Source: Gemmatimonadota bacterium
GTDB taxonomy: Bacteria; Gemmatimonadota; Gemmatimonadetes; Gemmatimonadales; GWC2-71-9
Direction: 5' to 3'
Length of the DNA stretch: 34,634 nt
Assembly (NCBI GenBank): GCA_016874005.1
Contig: VGVQ01000028.1
Span: 1 to 34,634, forward strand
Shown here: positions 1 through 8,327 of the stretch, in pieces
How the letters are laid out: each line of letters begins with the position of its first letter
How positions within the stretch are numbered: position 1 is the stretch's first letter
Notes under the pieces: model-generated
Databases searched by the model: none
What the model saw: the letters and a program-made list of their open reading frames with translations, nothing else
Told to the model about the DNA's origin: nothing
Made by a program: the position numbers and the translations under genes

Positions 1-340
1 CCGAGGTCGGCTCGCGCGGCGCCCCGGTGCGGCGATCGAGAATGCGGAGCGCCGAGGACCCCGGAACGAAGTGGACCCGGTCGTCGGCGAGAGTGGCGTG
101 CGGCGCGCCGTCGCGGGTGTGGAGGGTGACCGCCGACGGAGCGGCGGCCAAGGCCTGTTCCACCTGGGCCCGGGGGAATACCACCCGGCGCGCCGTGTTG
201 GTGCCGATCCCGACGGTGGCGAGCCGGGCGAGGGCCCGCTCGTCTTCGATCAGGACCCCGCTGGTGGCGAGGACCTCGAGGGCCTCGTCGACGATCCGGC
301 CGAGGAGGACCGGGTCGACGACCGTGAGGGCGGGACGCAT
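1..340 (-). CDS. MttB-family (trimethylamine) corrinoid methyltransferase, N-terminal fragment
   Basis: Reading leftward from the ATG at 338-340, the frame stays open to the window edge and encodes about 113 residues. The fragment opens with a helix like the family's 'ALEVL..GV' segment (here EALEVLATSGVLIEDERAL). It continues with FPRAQVEQALAAAPSAVTLH and then VHFVPGSSALRILD, the usual N-terminal landmarks of COG5598/MttB proteins. Known members transfer a methyl group from trimethylamine, glycine betaine or related quaternary amines to a corrinoid protein. The start is well supported: AAGGAG lies 8 nt upstream, next to the stop codon of the iclR-type gene, so the two are probably co-transcribed. 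The pyrrolysine position and the active site lie outside the window, so the substrate cannot be inferred. Confidence 0.8.
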   Translation of the reverse strand, partial: MRPALTVVDPVLLGRIVDEALEVLATSGVLIEDERALARLATVGIGTNTARRVVFPRAQVEQALAAAPSAVTLHTRDGAPHATLADDRVHFVPGSSALRILDRRTGAPREPTS

Positions 341-353
341 CGTTAGGTCTCCT

Positions 354-1208
354 TCATCGGCGGGGGCGCTGGCCGAGCCGGGTCCGGCGCGCCGGTCGGG
401 GTGGGGCGGTCCGGAGCCGTGGTGAGGGCGCCGGATCCCCGGGGGTGGCGCCGAGCCGGCTGGCGATGCGGTCGGCGGCGACGCGGAGTTGGCGAGCGAG
501 CAACTTGATCCGCGGCGGCGCGAATCGGCCGCGGGGGCCTCCGACGCTGAGCGCCGCGACCACCGCGCCACCGGGCCCTCGGATCGGCACCCCGACGGCG
601 ACGAAACCCAGCTCGACCTCTTCCAGCGAGGTGGCGACGCCACGGTCTCGGACCCGGCTCAGCTCCCGCCGGAGGGTGGCCCGATCGACCGTGGTCTTCG
701 GGGTGAGCCGCTCGAGCGGCTCGGCCAGGAAGGCGGCGACGGCGTCCTCCGGGCTCGCGGCGAGGAGGACCTTGCCAGTGGAGGTGGTGTGCGCCGGCCA
801 GCGGGTGCCCAGCGATGGGATGATGGTGAGGCGGTGCCGGCCGACGGCTTCGTCGATGATCAGGGTGTCCCGGCCGACCAGGACCTCGACCGTGGCGGTT
901 TCGCCGGTCGCCGCGGCCAAGTCGGCGAGTTCGGGGCGGACGGCGGCGAGCAGGAGGCTCGACCCGGCTGCCCGGGCACCCAGGGCCATGAGTTCGGGGC
1001 CGAGGCGGTATTCGGCGCCCTGGCGTTCGACCAGTCCTTCGCTCTGGAGGGCGGAGAGGAGCCGGTAGGTAGTGGTGCGGTTGAGGCCCACCGTGGCCGA
1101 GAGGTCGGTCAGGCTCCGTTCGGGCCGGCTTGGGGAGAAGGCCTTGAGGAGGTCGACCGCCCGGAGGACGGCCTGGGTACCGGGATATGGGCTGTTCACA
1201 ATGTGCAC
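354..1208 (-). CDS. IclR-family transcriptional regulator
   Basis: A 284-residue DNA-binding regulator. The N-terminal winged helix-turn-helix covers about residues 13-65 (LTDLSATVGLNRTTTYRLLSAL). An IclR effector-binding domain follows at about 80-250, with the family signatures STGKVLLA, the Arg-rich DRGVATSLEEVELGF and a GPGGAVVAALSVGGP stretch. The C-terminus ends in a proline/arginine-rich tail of about 30 residues that is probably disordered. The start could be GTG at 1208 or GTG at 1199 (VNSPYPGTQ); neither has a clear Shine-Dalgarno sequence, and both lie within a 9-bp inverted repeat. The gene sits 43 nt after the UroD-like gene and overlaps the ribosome-binding site of the MttB-type gene. 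It is therefore the likely local, substrate-responsive regulator of the methyltransferase locus (inference). Confidence 0.92.
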   Translation of the reverse strand: MHIVNSPYPGTQAVLRAVDLLKAFSPSRPERSLTDLSATVGLNRTTTYRLLSALQSEGLVERQGAEYRLGPELMALGARAAGSSLLLAAVRPELADLAAATGETATVEVLVGRDTLIIDEAVGRHRLTIIPSLGTRWPAHTTSTGKVLLAASPEDAVAAFLAEPLERLTPKTTVDRATLRRELSRVRDRGVATSLEEVELGFVAVGVPIRGPGGAVVAALSVGGPRGRFAPPRIKLLARQLRVAADRIASRLGATPGDPAPSPRLRTAPPRPARRTRLGQRPRR

Positions 1209-1228
1209 GCGGTGTCCGTATTGTGAAC
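1194..1228. promoter_or_regulatory. Perfect 9-bp inverted repeat at the iclR-type start (candidate operator)
   Basis: GTTCACAAT at 1194-1202 and ATTGTGAAC at 1220-1228 are perfect inverted arms separated by 17 nt. The element covers both possible GTG start codons of the IclR-family gene. IclR proteins usually bind palindromes close to their own genes, so this is a plausible autoregulatory operator. As RNA it could also fold into a hairpin that sequesters the start. No -35/-10 pair is clear around it. Confidence 0.5.
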
Positions 1229-1251
1229 GCTACCGCCTCCCGGGCCGCGGG

Positions 1252-2463
1252 TCAACCGAGCGGGTAACGCCCCCACCGCTCGACCGCTTCGAGGAGCGCC
1301 ATCACGTTGGCCGCCGGCGCCCTGGGCGCCACCGAGCAGGCGGTGCTCAGGATGTAGCCACCCCCCGGCCCCGCGACCCTGATCCGCTCCCGAGCCGCCG
1401 CCCGGACGCCGTCGGGGGTACCGAGGAGGACGGTGTTGACGGGGTCGATGTTGCCCTTGATGAAGAGCCTCCCGGCGGTGGCCCGCTTGGCATCGGCCAG
1501 CTCGACGGTGCCGAGCGGCGGCGGGTCGAGGGTATCGATGCCCTGGGTGTGGGTCGCTTCCATCAGGTCGAGCCGATCGCCAATGGCGCCGCAGGTGTGG
1601 GTATAGACCGGGACCTCGTGGCGGGCGTGGATCCCGTCGACCACCCGCCGCTCGTAGGGTAGCACGAACTCGGCGTAGTGGTCCCGCGAGATGAGGCCGC
1701 CGCCGGCGAAGGCCGACGAGATCAAGATGGCGTCGGCCCCGGCCTGGACTTGGCCCGAGGCCAACTCGATGGCGCCTTCGGTGAGGCGATCGAGGCAGGC
1801 GGTGACCTTGCCGGGGTCGTCGAGGAGGGCCATCAAACCGGCGGTGTAGTCGAGCAGCTCCATCAGCTGAGAGAAGGGGGAGAAGATCTCGCCGTGCACC
1901 GAGACCGTGCCGCCGACCCGGCGAACGACCGCGCGAATGGTGTCGTAGTGCCAGGGCGGGAAGAAGTCCGGCCCTGGCGGAGCGGGCTCGCCGTCGAACC
2001 CCCAGGAATAGGGGTAGGTGATGCTGGAGAGGTCGTGGGGCTCGGCGTAGAAGAGGCGGTCGGGGTCGATCTCCTCGAGGGTGGGGAAGTAGCGGGTGCC
2101 GTCGGCCTGGAAGACGTGGGGATTGTCGTCGTCGGGGGCCACGGTGTAGCAGCCGTTCTTCCAGCGGATGATACGTTCGCCCGGCCTGGAGTCGATCGCG
2201 GCGATGGCGCGGCGCCAGTCGGGGTCGCGGCCGGGGAGGTTGACGAGGATCCCATCGAAACCGTAGCGCTGCTGGAGCTGGGCCAGCGCCTCGGCGAAGG
2301 TTTCGGAGTCGTGCCAGATCTCGATGGCGTCGAGGTCGGTGTTGAGGAAGTAGTGGCCCAGGGCGAGCTGGCACATGACCGGGACGCGGTCGGGGGTACC
2401 GAGCCGCATGGCGAGGGCGAGTCGCTCGCGGCCATTCACAGGGGCGTCGATCCCGGCGACCAA
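1252..2463 (-). CDS. UroD-superfamily methyltransferase (MtaA/MtbA/CmuA-like)
   Basis: A TIM-barrel protein of up to 403 residues in the uroporphyrinogen decarboxylase superfamily. It begins with the typical NGRERLALAMRLGTPDRVPV segment. It also carries the zinc-ligand pattern of the MtaA/MtbA corrinoid:coenzyme methyltransferases: His-x-Cys in YTHTCGAIGDRLD, and a later Cys in ILSTACSVAP. True UroD enzymes lack this set, so a methyltransferase role is more likely than haem synthesis. Known relatives transfer a methyl group from a methylated corrinoid protein to a thiol or folate acceptor. The 2463 start is TTG without a ribosome-binding site; GTG at 2439 (VNGRERLAL) matches the family's usual N-terminus and is probably the real start. 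The downstream IclR and MttB-type genes support a role in methyl-group catabolism. The corrinoid protein itself is not in view. Confidence 0.82.
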   Translation of the reverse strand: MVAGIDAPVNGRERLALAMRLGTPDRVPVMCQLALGHYFLNTDLDAIEIWHDSETFAEALAQLQQRYGFDGILVNLPGRDPDWRRAIAAIDSRPGERIIRWKNGCYTVAPDDDNPHVFQADGTRYFPTLEEIDPDRLFYAEPHDLSSITYPYSWGFDGEPAPPGPDFFPPWHYDTIRAVVRRVGGTVSVHGEIFSPFSQLMELLDYTAGLMALLDDPGKVTACLDRLTEGAIELASGQVQAGADAILISSAFAGGGLISRDHYAEFVLPYERRVVDGIHARHEVPVYTHTCGAIGDRLDLMEATHTQGIDTLDPPPLGTVELADAKRATAGRLFIKGNIDPVNTVLLGTPDGVRAAARERIRVAGPGGGYILSTACSVAPRAPAANVMALLEAVERWGRYPLG

Positions 2464-2763
2464 CAGGTGGGCTGCTTCGTCATGGCGGGTTCTGCTTTGG
2501 GGCTAGGCTCCCAGCAATCTACCAACTTGCCGACACCCGCCGCGGCACGGCGGCGCCACTTTAGTCTGACCGATGGGGTCGGCTCGGGCGATCCTCGGTC
2601 CGGCTGCCCCCCGCCCAGCGCCATCCGTCGGAGGGCACGACAGGAGTTGTCCCAGCGAAGATCAGTCGGCAAGCCCGCCGGGCACGTTCGCCGGCCGCCA
2701 GGTACCTTCCACTCGGTCTGAGGGCTGCCCGCTGGTAGCGCCACGGCCGACACAGGAGGAACA
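2464..2763. other. Divergent intergenic region, no gene seen
   Basis: About 300 bases separate the leftward UroD-like gene from the rightward CocE-type gene. The frames that stay open here have compositionally odd translations and no recognisable domain. The region should hold two promoters, but I cannot point to convincing -35/-10 elements. The only firm signal is AGGAGGA just before the ATG at 2764. Confidence 0.5.
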
Positions 2764-4587
2764 ATGGGGAACCAGATTCGGGCGTGGATCGCGCTCTGGG
2801 CGATCGTGCTCGGTCCCGCCGCCACCGCGGCCCAACGACCTGATGCCGGGAGCTACTCGCCGGCTCGATACCAGGTGGTCGAGGCCCGGAGCATCATGGT
2901 GCCGATGCGCGATGGGGTCCGGATTTCCGTCGACCTCTACCGCCCGGACGCGCCGGGGCGGCATGCCGGGATCCTCTCGATCACCCCCTACGACAACAAC
3001 TCGCTCAAGACTCGGGCCCGGTGGTTCGCGGCCCGTGGTTACGTGGTCGCCGCGGTCGATTCCCGCGGCCGCTATGACTCCGAGGGCCACTGGGATCCGT
3101 TCACTCCCAATCACAAGACCGACGGCTACGATTTGGTCGAATGGATGGCCAAGCAGTCGTGGAGCAACGCTCGCATCGGGATGATCGGGGGCTCCTACGG
3201 TGGCTGGACTCAGTGGTGGACGGCGAGTCAGGCTCCGCCCTCGCTCAAGGCGATCGCTCCCCAGGTCGCCCCACCCGATCAACTCGAGAACATTCCCTAC
3301 CAGAACGGTATCATGCTCGGCCCGTTCGTCGACTGGGCGGCCTGGATGTCGGGCCGGACCGGGCAGATCGTCGATACCGGCGCCTATGGAGGGTATACGG
3401 TCACCCGGGCCCGCGATCTGTGGCACACGCCCTATCTCACCTTGAACGAAGCGCGCGGGCCGGCCTTCGCGCCGTGGTGGGAGACCTGGATCCGGGCCAA
3501 CGTGTCGACCCATCCGTATTGGCAAGCGATCGCCTATCAGGGGCCGGAGCGCTACGCCAAGATGACGGTGCCCGCCCTCAACCTCACCGGCTGGTTCGAT
3601 GCCGACTTCCCGGGTTCGCCGATGAACTACCTGGGGATGAAGGCCCACGCCGGCTCGCCCGAGGGACGGCGCCCGAAACTCATCATCGGGCCGTGGTATC
3701 ACGGGCTCAACGAGCGGGTGGTGGGCGGGATCGACTATGGGCCGGACGCGGTGATCGACCTGGACGGCTACATCACTCGGTGGTTCGACCATTACCTCAA
3801 GGAGATCGACAACGGGGTGGTCGACGATCCTCCGGTCTGGGTCTTCGTGATGGGGCCAAACCGGTGGTATCCGGAGCGAGACTGGCCGCTGCCGCAGACC
3901 CGGTGGACCCCGTACTACCTGACGAGCGGCGGGCGGGCCAATTCGCTCGAGGGCGACGGGCTCTTGACCACCGTGCCGCCGCCGAGCGATCGGAGCGATG
4001 GGTATACCTACGACCCCGATCGACCGACCCGGTCTCCCTACGGGACCCACGGTCACATTCCCGGCGTGGTCGATACCCGACTCGGCGCCCGCGGCGACGA
4101 GGTCCTGGTGTATCAGACTCCGCCCCTGACGGAGGATGTCGAGGTGACCGGACCGATCGAGGCTCGGCTGTTCGCCGCCACGTCCGCGAGGGATACCGAC
4201 TGGATGCTGCGCCTGGTCGACGTCAGCCCCGATGGCTTCTCCGCGCTATTGGGTGAGGGAGTCATGCGGGCCCGCCATCGCGACCCGGCCGCGGGCGGCC
4301 AATTCAACCCCGCTCAGTTGAGCACCATCGAGCCGGGTCGGGTCTACGAGTATCGGATCAAGTTCTGGCGGGTCACCGGCAACGTCTTTTCCCGAGGGCA
4401 TCGGATCCGGTTGGAGATTTCCAGCAGCTACTACCCGTTCTATCTCCGGAACCTCAATTCCGACTCAGACAACGCCGGCCTGGCCACCAAGCCGGTCGTG
4501 GCAACCCAGCGGGTCCACCACGGCCGAGCCTATCCGTCGCAGATCGTGCTTCCGGTGATTCCATCGAGGGCGAATCCGCGGAGCTAG
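2764..4587 (+). CDS. Secreted CocE/NonD-family (X-Pro dipeptidyl-peptidase S15-like) hydrolase
   Basis: A 607-residue serine hydrolase with a cleavable N-terminal signal (about residues 1-23, ending ATAAQ). The alpha/beta-hydrolase domain has the nucleophile elbow GGSYGG (Ser144), an acid in GWFDADF (Asp279) and the catalytic His in GPWYHG (His313). This is the same order as in bacterial cocaine esterase and S15 peptidases. The C-terminal half (about 440-600) has the jelly-roll 'X-Pro dipeptidyl-peptidase C-terminal' features, such as DVEVTGPIEARLFAATSARDTDW and RGHRIRLEISSSYYP. Family members hydrolyse esters, amides (glutaryl-7-ACA) or N-terminal dipeptides, so the substrate is open. A perfect AGGAGGA ribosome-binding site precedes the ATG. 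The product probably acts in the periplasm. Confidence 0.9.
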   Translation: MGNQIRAWIALWAIVLGPAATAAQRPDAGSYSPARYQVVEARSIMVPMRDGVRISVDLYRPDAPGRHAGILSITPYDNNSLKTRARWFAARGYVVAAVDSRGRYDSEGHWDPFTPNHKTDGYDLVEWMAKQSWSNARIGMIGGSYGGWTQWWTASQAPPSLKAIAPQVAPPDQLENIPYQNGIMLGPFVDWAAWMSGRTGQIVDTGAYGGYTVTRARDLWHTPYLTLNEARGPAFAPWWETWIRANVSTHPYWQAIAYQGPERYAKMTVPALNLTGWFDADFPGSPMNYLGMKAHAGSPEGRRPKLIIGPWYHGLNERVVGGIDYGPDAVIDLDGYITRWFDHYLKEIDNGVVDDPPVWVFVMGPNRWYPERDWPLPQTRWTPYYLTSGGRANSLEGDGLLTTVPPPSDRSDGYTYDPDRPTRSPYGTHGHIPGVVDTRLGARGDEVLVYQTPPLTEDVEVTGPIEARLFAATSARDTDWMLRLVDVSPDGFSALLGEGVMRARHRDPAAGGQFNPAQLSTIEPGRVYEYRIKFWRVTGNVFSRGHRIRLEISSSYYPFYLRNLNSDSDNAGLATKPVVATQRVHHGRAYPSQIVLPVIPSRANPRS

Positions 4588-4626
4588 GAACTTCACGGCA
4601 CCAAATAGGGTTTGCGGAGGAGCATC

Positions 4627-5073
4627 GTGACCCAGTGGATGAGACGTATTCGTGGCGCCATTGGAATCGGCCTGGCCTGGGCCGCCGCGTGGTTCGGGGC
4701 CGGGATGGCACTCCTGCTCGTCGTCGGTATCGGTGCCGCCGACGTTCCGTTCCCGCTCTTCTTCGGACTCCTGGGCTTTCTTGCAGGCGCCACGTTCTCG
4801 GGTCTCCTCGGGGTTCTCGCGCGGCGGCGGCGGTTCGATCAATTGTCGCTTCCGCGCGTTGCGGCTTGGGGCGCCCTTGGTGGCGTCTTGCTCGCCGGGG
4901 TCGTTTACCTCTCGGCGGGCCCCGGGGCGGAGCTCCTGGTGCTGGGCCCGGTGTTCGCACTCGCGGGCGCGATCTCTGCCACCGCCACTCTCGCCCTCGC
5001 TCGCGGGGAAGACAGACGAGTATTGGGCGACGGAGATGCAGCCGCCGATCGAAGGGTTGGCGCGGACGGGTAA
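4627..5073 (+). CDS. Small integral membrane protein of unknown function
   Basis: A 148-residue protein with about four hydrophobic segments: IGIGLAWAAAWFGAGMALLL, LFFGLLGFLAGATFSGLLGV, AAWGALGGVLLAGVVYL and LLVLGPVFALAGAISATATL. A short charged loop (ARRRRFDQLSLPR) separates the second and third. The GTG at 4627 is chosen because GGAGGAGC ends just before it; reading from the upstream TTG would place the ribosome-binding site inside the gene. The last 20 residues are charged and irregular. I recognise no catalytic motif. It lies 39 nt after the CocE-type gene and could be co-transcribed with it, but no functional link is evident. Confidence 0.65.
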   Translation: MTQWMRRIRGAIGIGLAWAAAWFGAGMALLLVVGIGAADVPFPLFFGLLGFLAGATFSGLLGVLARRRRFDQLSLPRVAAWGALGGVLLAGVVYLSAGPGAELLVLGPVFALAGAISATATLALARGEDRRVLGDGDAAADRRVGADG

Positions 5074-5195
5074 CGTGTGCTCGTGGGTGGCGGACCGCCG
5101 GACCAGCAAAAAGAGCAGGGCCTTGCCATCATCCAGCTGGGATCCGTTTGATCGTGAACGAGACTTGGCCGGGCTAGAACCTCCGGCGCGGACTC

Positions 5196-7862
5196 TTACC
5201 GCGATCCCACCTCCAAGACCCAGACGTCGCTGTGCCGGTCCTCAGAGGTGAAGAAGAATCGACCCCCGCCTAACGCAAACCCGCCGAGATAAGAGGTGTG
5301 AACCGTGGGATCGAAGCGAACTTCCAGCCGAGGAGGTCCACCGGCGGCCGGGACCGACCAGATCGACTGCACGCTGCTCGCGTCGTGGGTCACGAAATAG
5401 ATGGTCCCGTTCCTGGCCCAAATCACTTCCTCGACCGGAGGCGTCCCGGGGCGGGTCGCATCCACCAGGATCGTCTCGGGACCACCGGCGGCTGGCATGA
5501 CCGCCAGACTCCCGCCTACGCCTGCCGTCGCGAACGCGATCGAGCGACCGTCGGGCGACCACACGGGGCTGGTGCCCCCCTCCCGCAGCCGCACCGGCGT
5601 TCCCCAGGTACCTCGGGCGTCGCGACCGACCGTCCAGATCCCGTCGCCAGTGGTAAACTCGGTGAACACGAGTGCGCTACCGTCGGGCGACCAGTCGGCG
5701 AGGGCTTCCTGCCCCGGCGAGTGGGTTACCCGTTGCGCGGCGCTCCCATCGAGCCGCATCACGTACAGGTCCCTGGAGCCGGACCGCCAGGAGTGAAAGG
5801 CAATCTCATCTCCGTTCGGCGAGACCGCGGCGGCAAAATCGTCGGTCGGGTCGGTCGTCAAGCGCTCCGGCTCGCCCCCGGCCGCGGGTACTCGGAAGAG
5901 ATCCGCGTTCCCCGTCAGGTTCGAGTCGTACCAGAGCCATTTTCCGTCGGCCGAGGCCGAAAGGGTCTCGATGACCTCGTTGGTGTTGGTGACTCGGGTC
6001 GCGGCCGTGGTGGTGACGGGCGGCGTGGTCGGAATCGGGAGGCTCCAGATGGCGTTCCGAATCGAGTACGCGGAGTAGGCGAGCCGCCCTCCGTCGGCCG
6101 AGAGCGAGATGGTGTGGGCACCGAGCCCCGTGGTGAGCCGAACGATCGGTCCCGGCTTCCGCGGCGAGACCGCGTAGACGTCCGTGGGCCCATCGCGGTC
6201 CGAGACGAAATACAGCCGCTGTCCGTCGGGCGACCACACCGGGCTGTGATTGAGAGAGAGGCTATCGGTGATCGTTTCGACCCTGCCCTCGGCCAGTCGA
6301 ATCAGGGCGATCCGGCTCGGTGAGAGGTTGCCGAAGTTGGCGCCGGCGGTGGTGTAGAGCGCGTTGCCGGTGACGCAGGCGACCGAGTCGCCGTTAGGTG
6401 CCCAGGCGCACATCGTAGGCTCGGAGAGCCCCGCCAGGCCGCGGGTGGATCCGTCGTCCTCGCGAAGGAAAACCGAATCTCCACGGGCGAACGCGATTCG
6501 GCGGCCGTCGGGCGACCAAACCGCCGTGGCGACGGCCGCGCCCGGACGGCCCGGGATCTCGGGCCGAGCCGGACCACCGCCCGCGGGGGCGCTGAAAACC
6601 CCGCCGCGCGAGAGGAAGAGGACTCGGGAACCATCGGGAGACCACTGGGGATTCGTCTCGGCGGCAGTGGTGTCGCCGGTGAGAGGAATGGGGCGTCCCT
6701 CGCCAACCGGGCGGACCATGACCCGGAGCTTGAGCAGCGATCCTCGGGCGTAGGCGACCGACCGACCGTCCGGTGCCAAGGCCGGGGTGACCTCGAGTCC
6801 CGGATCCCAGGTGACATGGGTAGCCCGGCCGATCTGCAAGGGCTGAGCGTCACGCCTAACGTAGGTGCCAAGCACAAACGCCACTCCCGCAAGGCCGGCC
6901 GCGGCCACGATCGCGAAGGGCCGATTGCGACCCCACCGGCCGGGCGATGCCGCCGGACGGCGACTCGGAGCAGTCTGGCTCAACGCCTCGGCGAAGCCGG
7001 CGGCACTCCGGAATCGATCGGCGGGGAGTTTCTGGAGCGCCGTCTGGAGGGCCTCGTCGACGTGGTCGGGAACGCTGCTCCGGATGGCCCGGACGCTCTT
7101 CACGGGCTCGGTGACCACCCGAGCGACGATCGCCTGCGCGTTGGGGCCCGTGAACGGGGGTTCGCCGGCCAGCATCTCGTAGGTGACGCAAGCCAGGGCA
7201 TAGAGATCGGCCCGGCCATCGACCTCGCGCTCGCCCAAGGCCTGCTCGGGGGCCATGTACTGCGGTGTGCCTAACGACATCCCCGTCTGCGTCATTCGGT
7301 CGCCGCCGGTGCGGCTGGCGGCGAGGGCGATGCCGAAATCGGCGACCAAGGCGTGGCCGCCATGGAGGAGGATGTTTTCCGGCTTGATGTCGCGGTGAAT
7401 GATGCCCTTCCCGTGGGCATACTGAAGGGCATCGGCCACTTCCCGGGCGATCAAGAGGGCCTCCGCGACCGGGAGCTGTTGCTCGCGCGCGAGCCGTTCG
7501 CGGAGCGACTCGCCCTCGACATACGGCATCACGTAGAACACCGTGCCATCGACCGCCCCGGAGTCGAACAGGGACAGGATATGGGGGTGCTGCAGGTTGG
7601 CGGTGGTCTTGATCTCCTGGAGGAACCGCTCGGCGCCGATCGCCGCCGCCAGCTCGGCTCGCATCACCTTGATCGCTACGGCGCGGTCGTGGCGCAGGTC
7701 GTGGGCTAGAAAGACGGTCGCCATTCCGCCGGAACCCACTTCCCGGTCGATCCGATACCGATCCGCCAAGGCGCTGGCAAGGCGGCTTCGACGGTCGTCT
7801 ATGGGCAAGCGGTTCGCCGGGCTGGGCGGGACTTGGATCTGGATTCCATGGAGCACTGCCAA
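5196..7862 (-). CDS. Transmembrane Ser/Thr protein kinase with C-terminal TolB/PD40 beta-propeller
   Basis: An 888-residue Hanks-type kinase fused to a sensor. The kinase domain (about 36-300) is complete: glycine loop GSGGMATV (43-50), Lys65 in AIKV, HRDIKPEN (Asp158), DFG (Asp175) and MAPEQ after the activation segment. A single transmembrane helix at about 315-335 (FAIVAAAGLAGVAFVLGTYV) precedes some ten PD40 repeats of the 'WSPDGRRIAFAR' type. The kinase is therefore cytoplasmic and the propeller probably periplasmic. The start is uncertain: TTG at 7862, GTG at 7856 and TTG encoding residue 19 are possible, and none has a good ribosome-binding site. The gene contains several copies of the window's CCTAACG motif, two of them supplying TTA Leu codons. 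It diverges from the dehydratase/radical SAM pair. Its target is unknown. Confidence 0.93.
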   Translation of the reverse strand: MAVLHGIQIQVPPSPANRLPIDDRRSRLASALADRYRIDREVGSGGMATVFLAHDLRHDRAVAIKVMRAELAAAIGAERFLQEIKTTANLQHPHILSLFDSGAVDGTVFYVMPYVEGESLRERLAREQQLPVAEALLIAREVADALQYAHGKGIIHRDIKPENILLHGGHALVADFGIALAASRTGGDRMTQTGMSLGTPQYMAPEQALGEREVDGRADLYALACVTYEMLAGEPPFTGPNAQAIVARVVTEPVKSVRAIRSSVPDHVDEALQTALQKLPADRFRSAAGFAEALSQTAPSRRPAASPGRWGRNRPFAIVAAAGLAGVAFVLGTYVRRDAQPLQIGRATHVTWDPGLEVTPALAPDGRSVAYARGSLLKLRVMVRPVGEGRPIPLTGDTTAAETNPQWSPDGSRVLFLSRGGVFSAPAGGGPARPEIPGRPGAAVATAVWSPDGRRIAFARGDSVFLREDDGSTRGLAGLSEPTMCAWAPNGDSVACVTGNALYTTAGANFGNLSPSRIALIRLAEGRVETITDSLSLNHSPVWSPDGQRLYFVSDRDGPTDVYAVSPRKPGPIVRLTTGLGAHTISLSADGGRLAYSAYSIRNAIWSLPIPTTPPVTTTAATRVTNTNEVIETLSASADGKWLWYDSNLTGNADLFRVPAAGGEPERLTTDPTDDFAAAVSPNGDEIAFHSWRSGSRDLYVMRLDGSAAQRVTHSPGQEALADWSPDGSALVFTEFTTGDGIWTVGRDARGTWGTPVRLREGGTSPVWSPDGRSIAFATAGVGGSLAVMPAAGGPETILVDATRPGTPPVEEVIWARNGTIYFVTHDASSVQSIWSVPAAGGPPRLEVRFDPTVHTSYLGGFALGGGRFFFTSEDRHSDVWVLEVGSR

Positions 7863-8327
7863 CTTAGCCGGCGCCGATCAGGCCTGAAAGGGGCGTCTCG
7901 AATCGCCCTCCGCGATGGTCACGGGTTGCCGCTGTCGGGTGCCCTTGGCGTCCGTGTGACAAGTCGCGGCCGCGTCCCAATGCTGGTTGGCGGACGGCGG
8001 GGCCGCTCGGTGCCGTCGTTGGGCCCCGCGGCGGAACGCGGATTCGTTAGGCGTGACCTCGGCAATCATCTCGAACCGATGCAATCCTCGGGGGCTCGCT
8101 CGCCTCGCTGCCCAGCCCCGGAGCACAACCTGCCGCCGGCCGGTTGATGCGGTCCGCCACTTTGAACCGGTCGTCGTCCGAGGTCGGGCTGTCCGGCCGA
8201 GTCGTTGCTCGGGCTGCACCGGTTGTCACCCGCGTCGATCCTCGTCGCTGTTTCAGGCCCCCGGTCGCGCCCGGCTCGCCCGGCCAATAGATTCTGGGGT
8301 CCCAACCCCGGCCCACGCCCGGAGCCG
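7863..8327. other. Long divergent intergenic region, no gene recognised
   Basis: About 465 bases lie between the leftward kinase and the rightward AbfD-like gene. Short open frames on both strands are rich in Arg, Pro and Ala, have no family resemblance and look like GC-driven noise. One copy of CGTTAGGC is at 8045-8052. The region should contain both promoters, but no convincing -35/-10 set is visible. Decayed coding sequence cannot be excluded. Confidence 0.5.

Noticed and set aside
1252-2463. Uroporphyrinogen decarboxylase (hemE)
   Set aside because: It has His-x-Cys and a later Cys as in MtaA/MtbA, sits beside an MttB-type gene and has no haem-synthesis neighbours.
2436-2825. Minus-strand 129-residue frame over the divergent region
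   Set aside because: It overlaps the signal peptide of the CocE-type gene and the UroD-like start region, has no family resemblance and looks like a GC-rich shadow frame.
8045-8052. Integron attC-like core (GCCTAAC on the minus strand)
   Set aside because: The motif fits the RYYYAAC end of attC, but no matching GTTRRRY end lies at attC distance on that strand. The same motif recurs inside unrelated genes.
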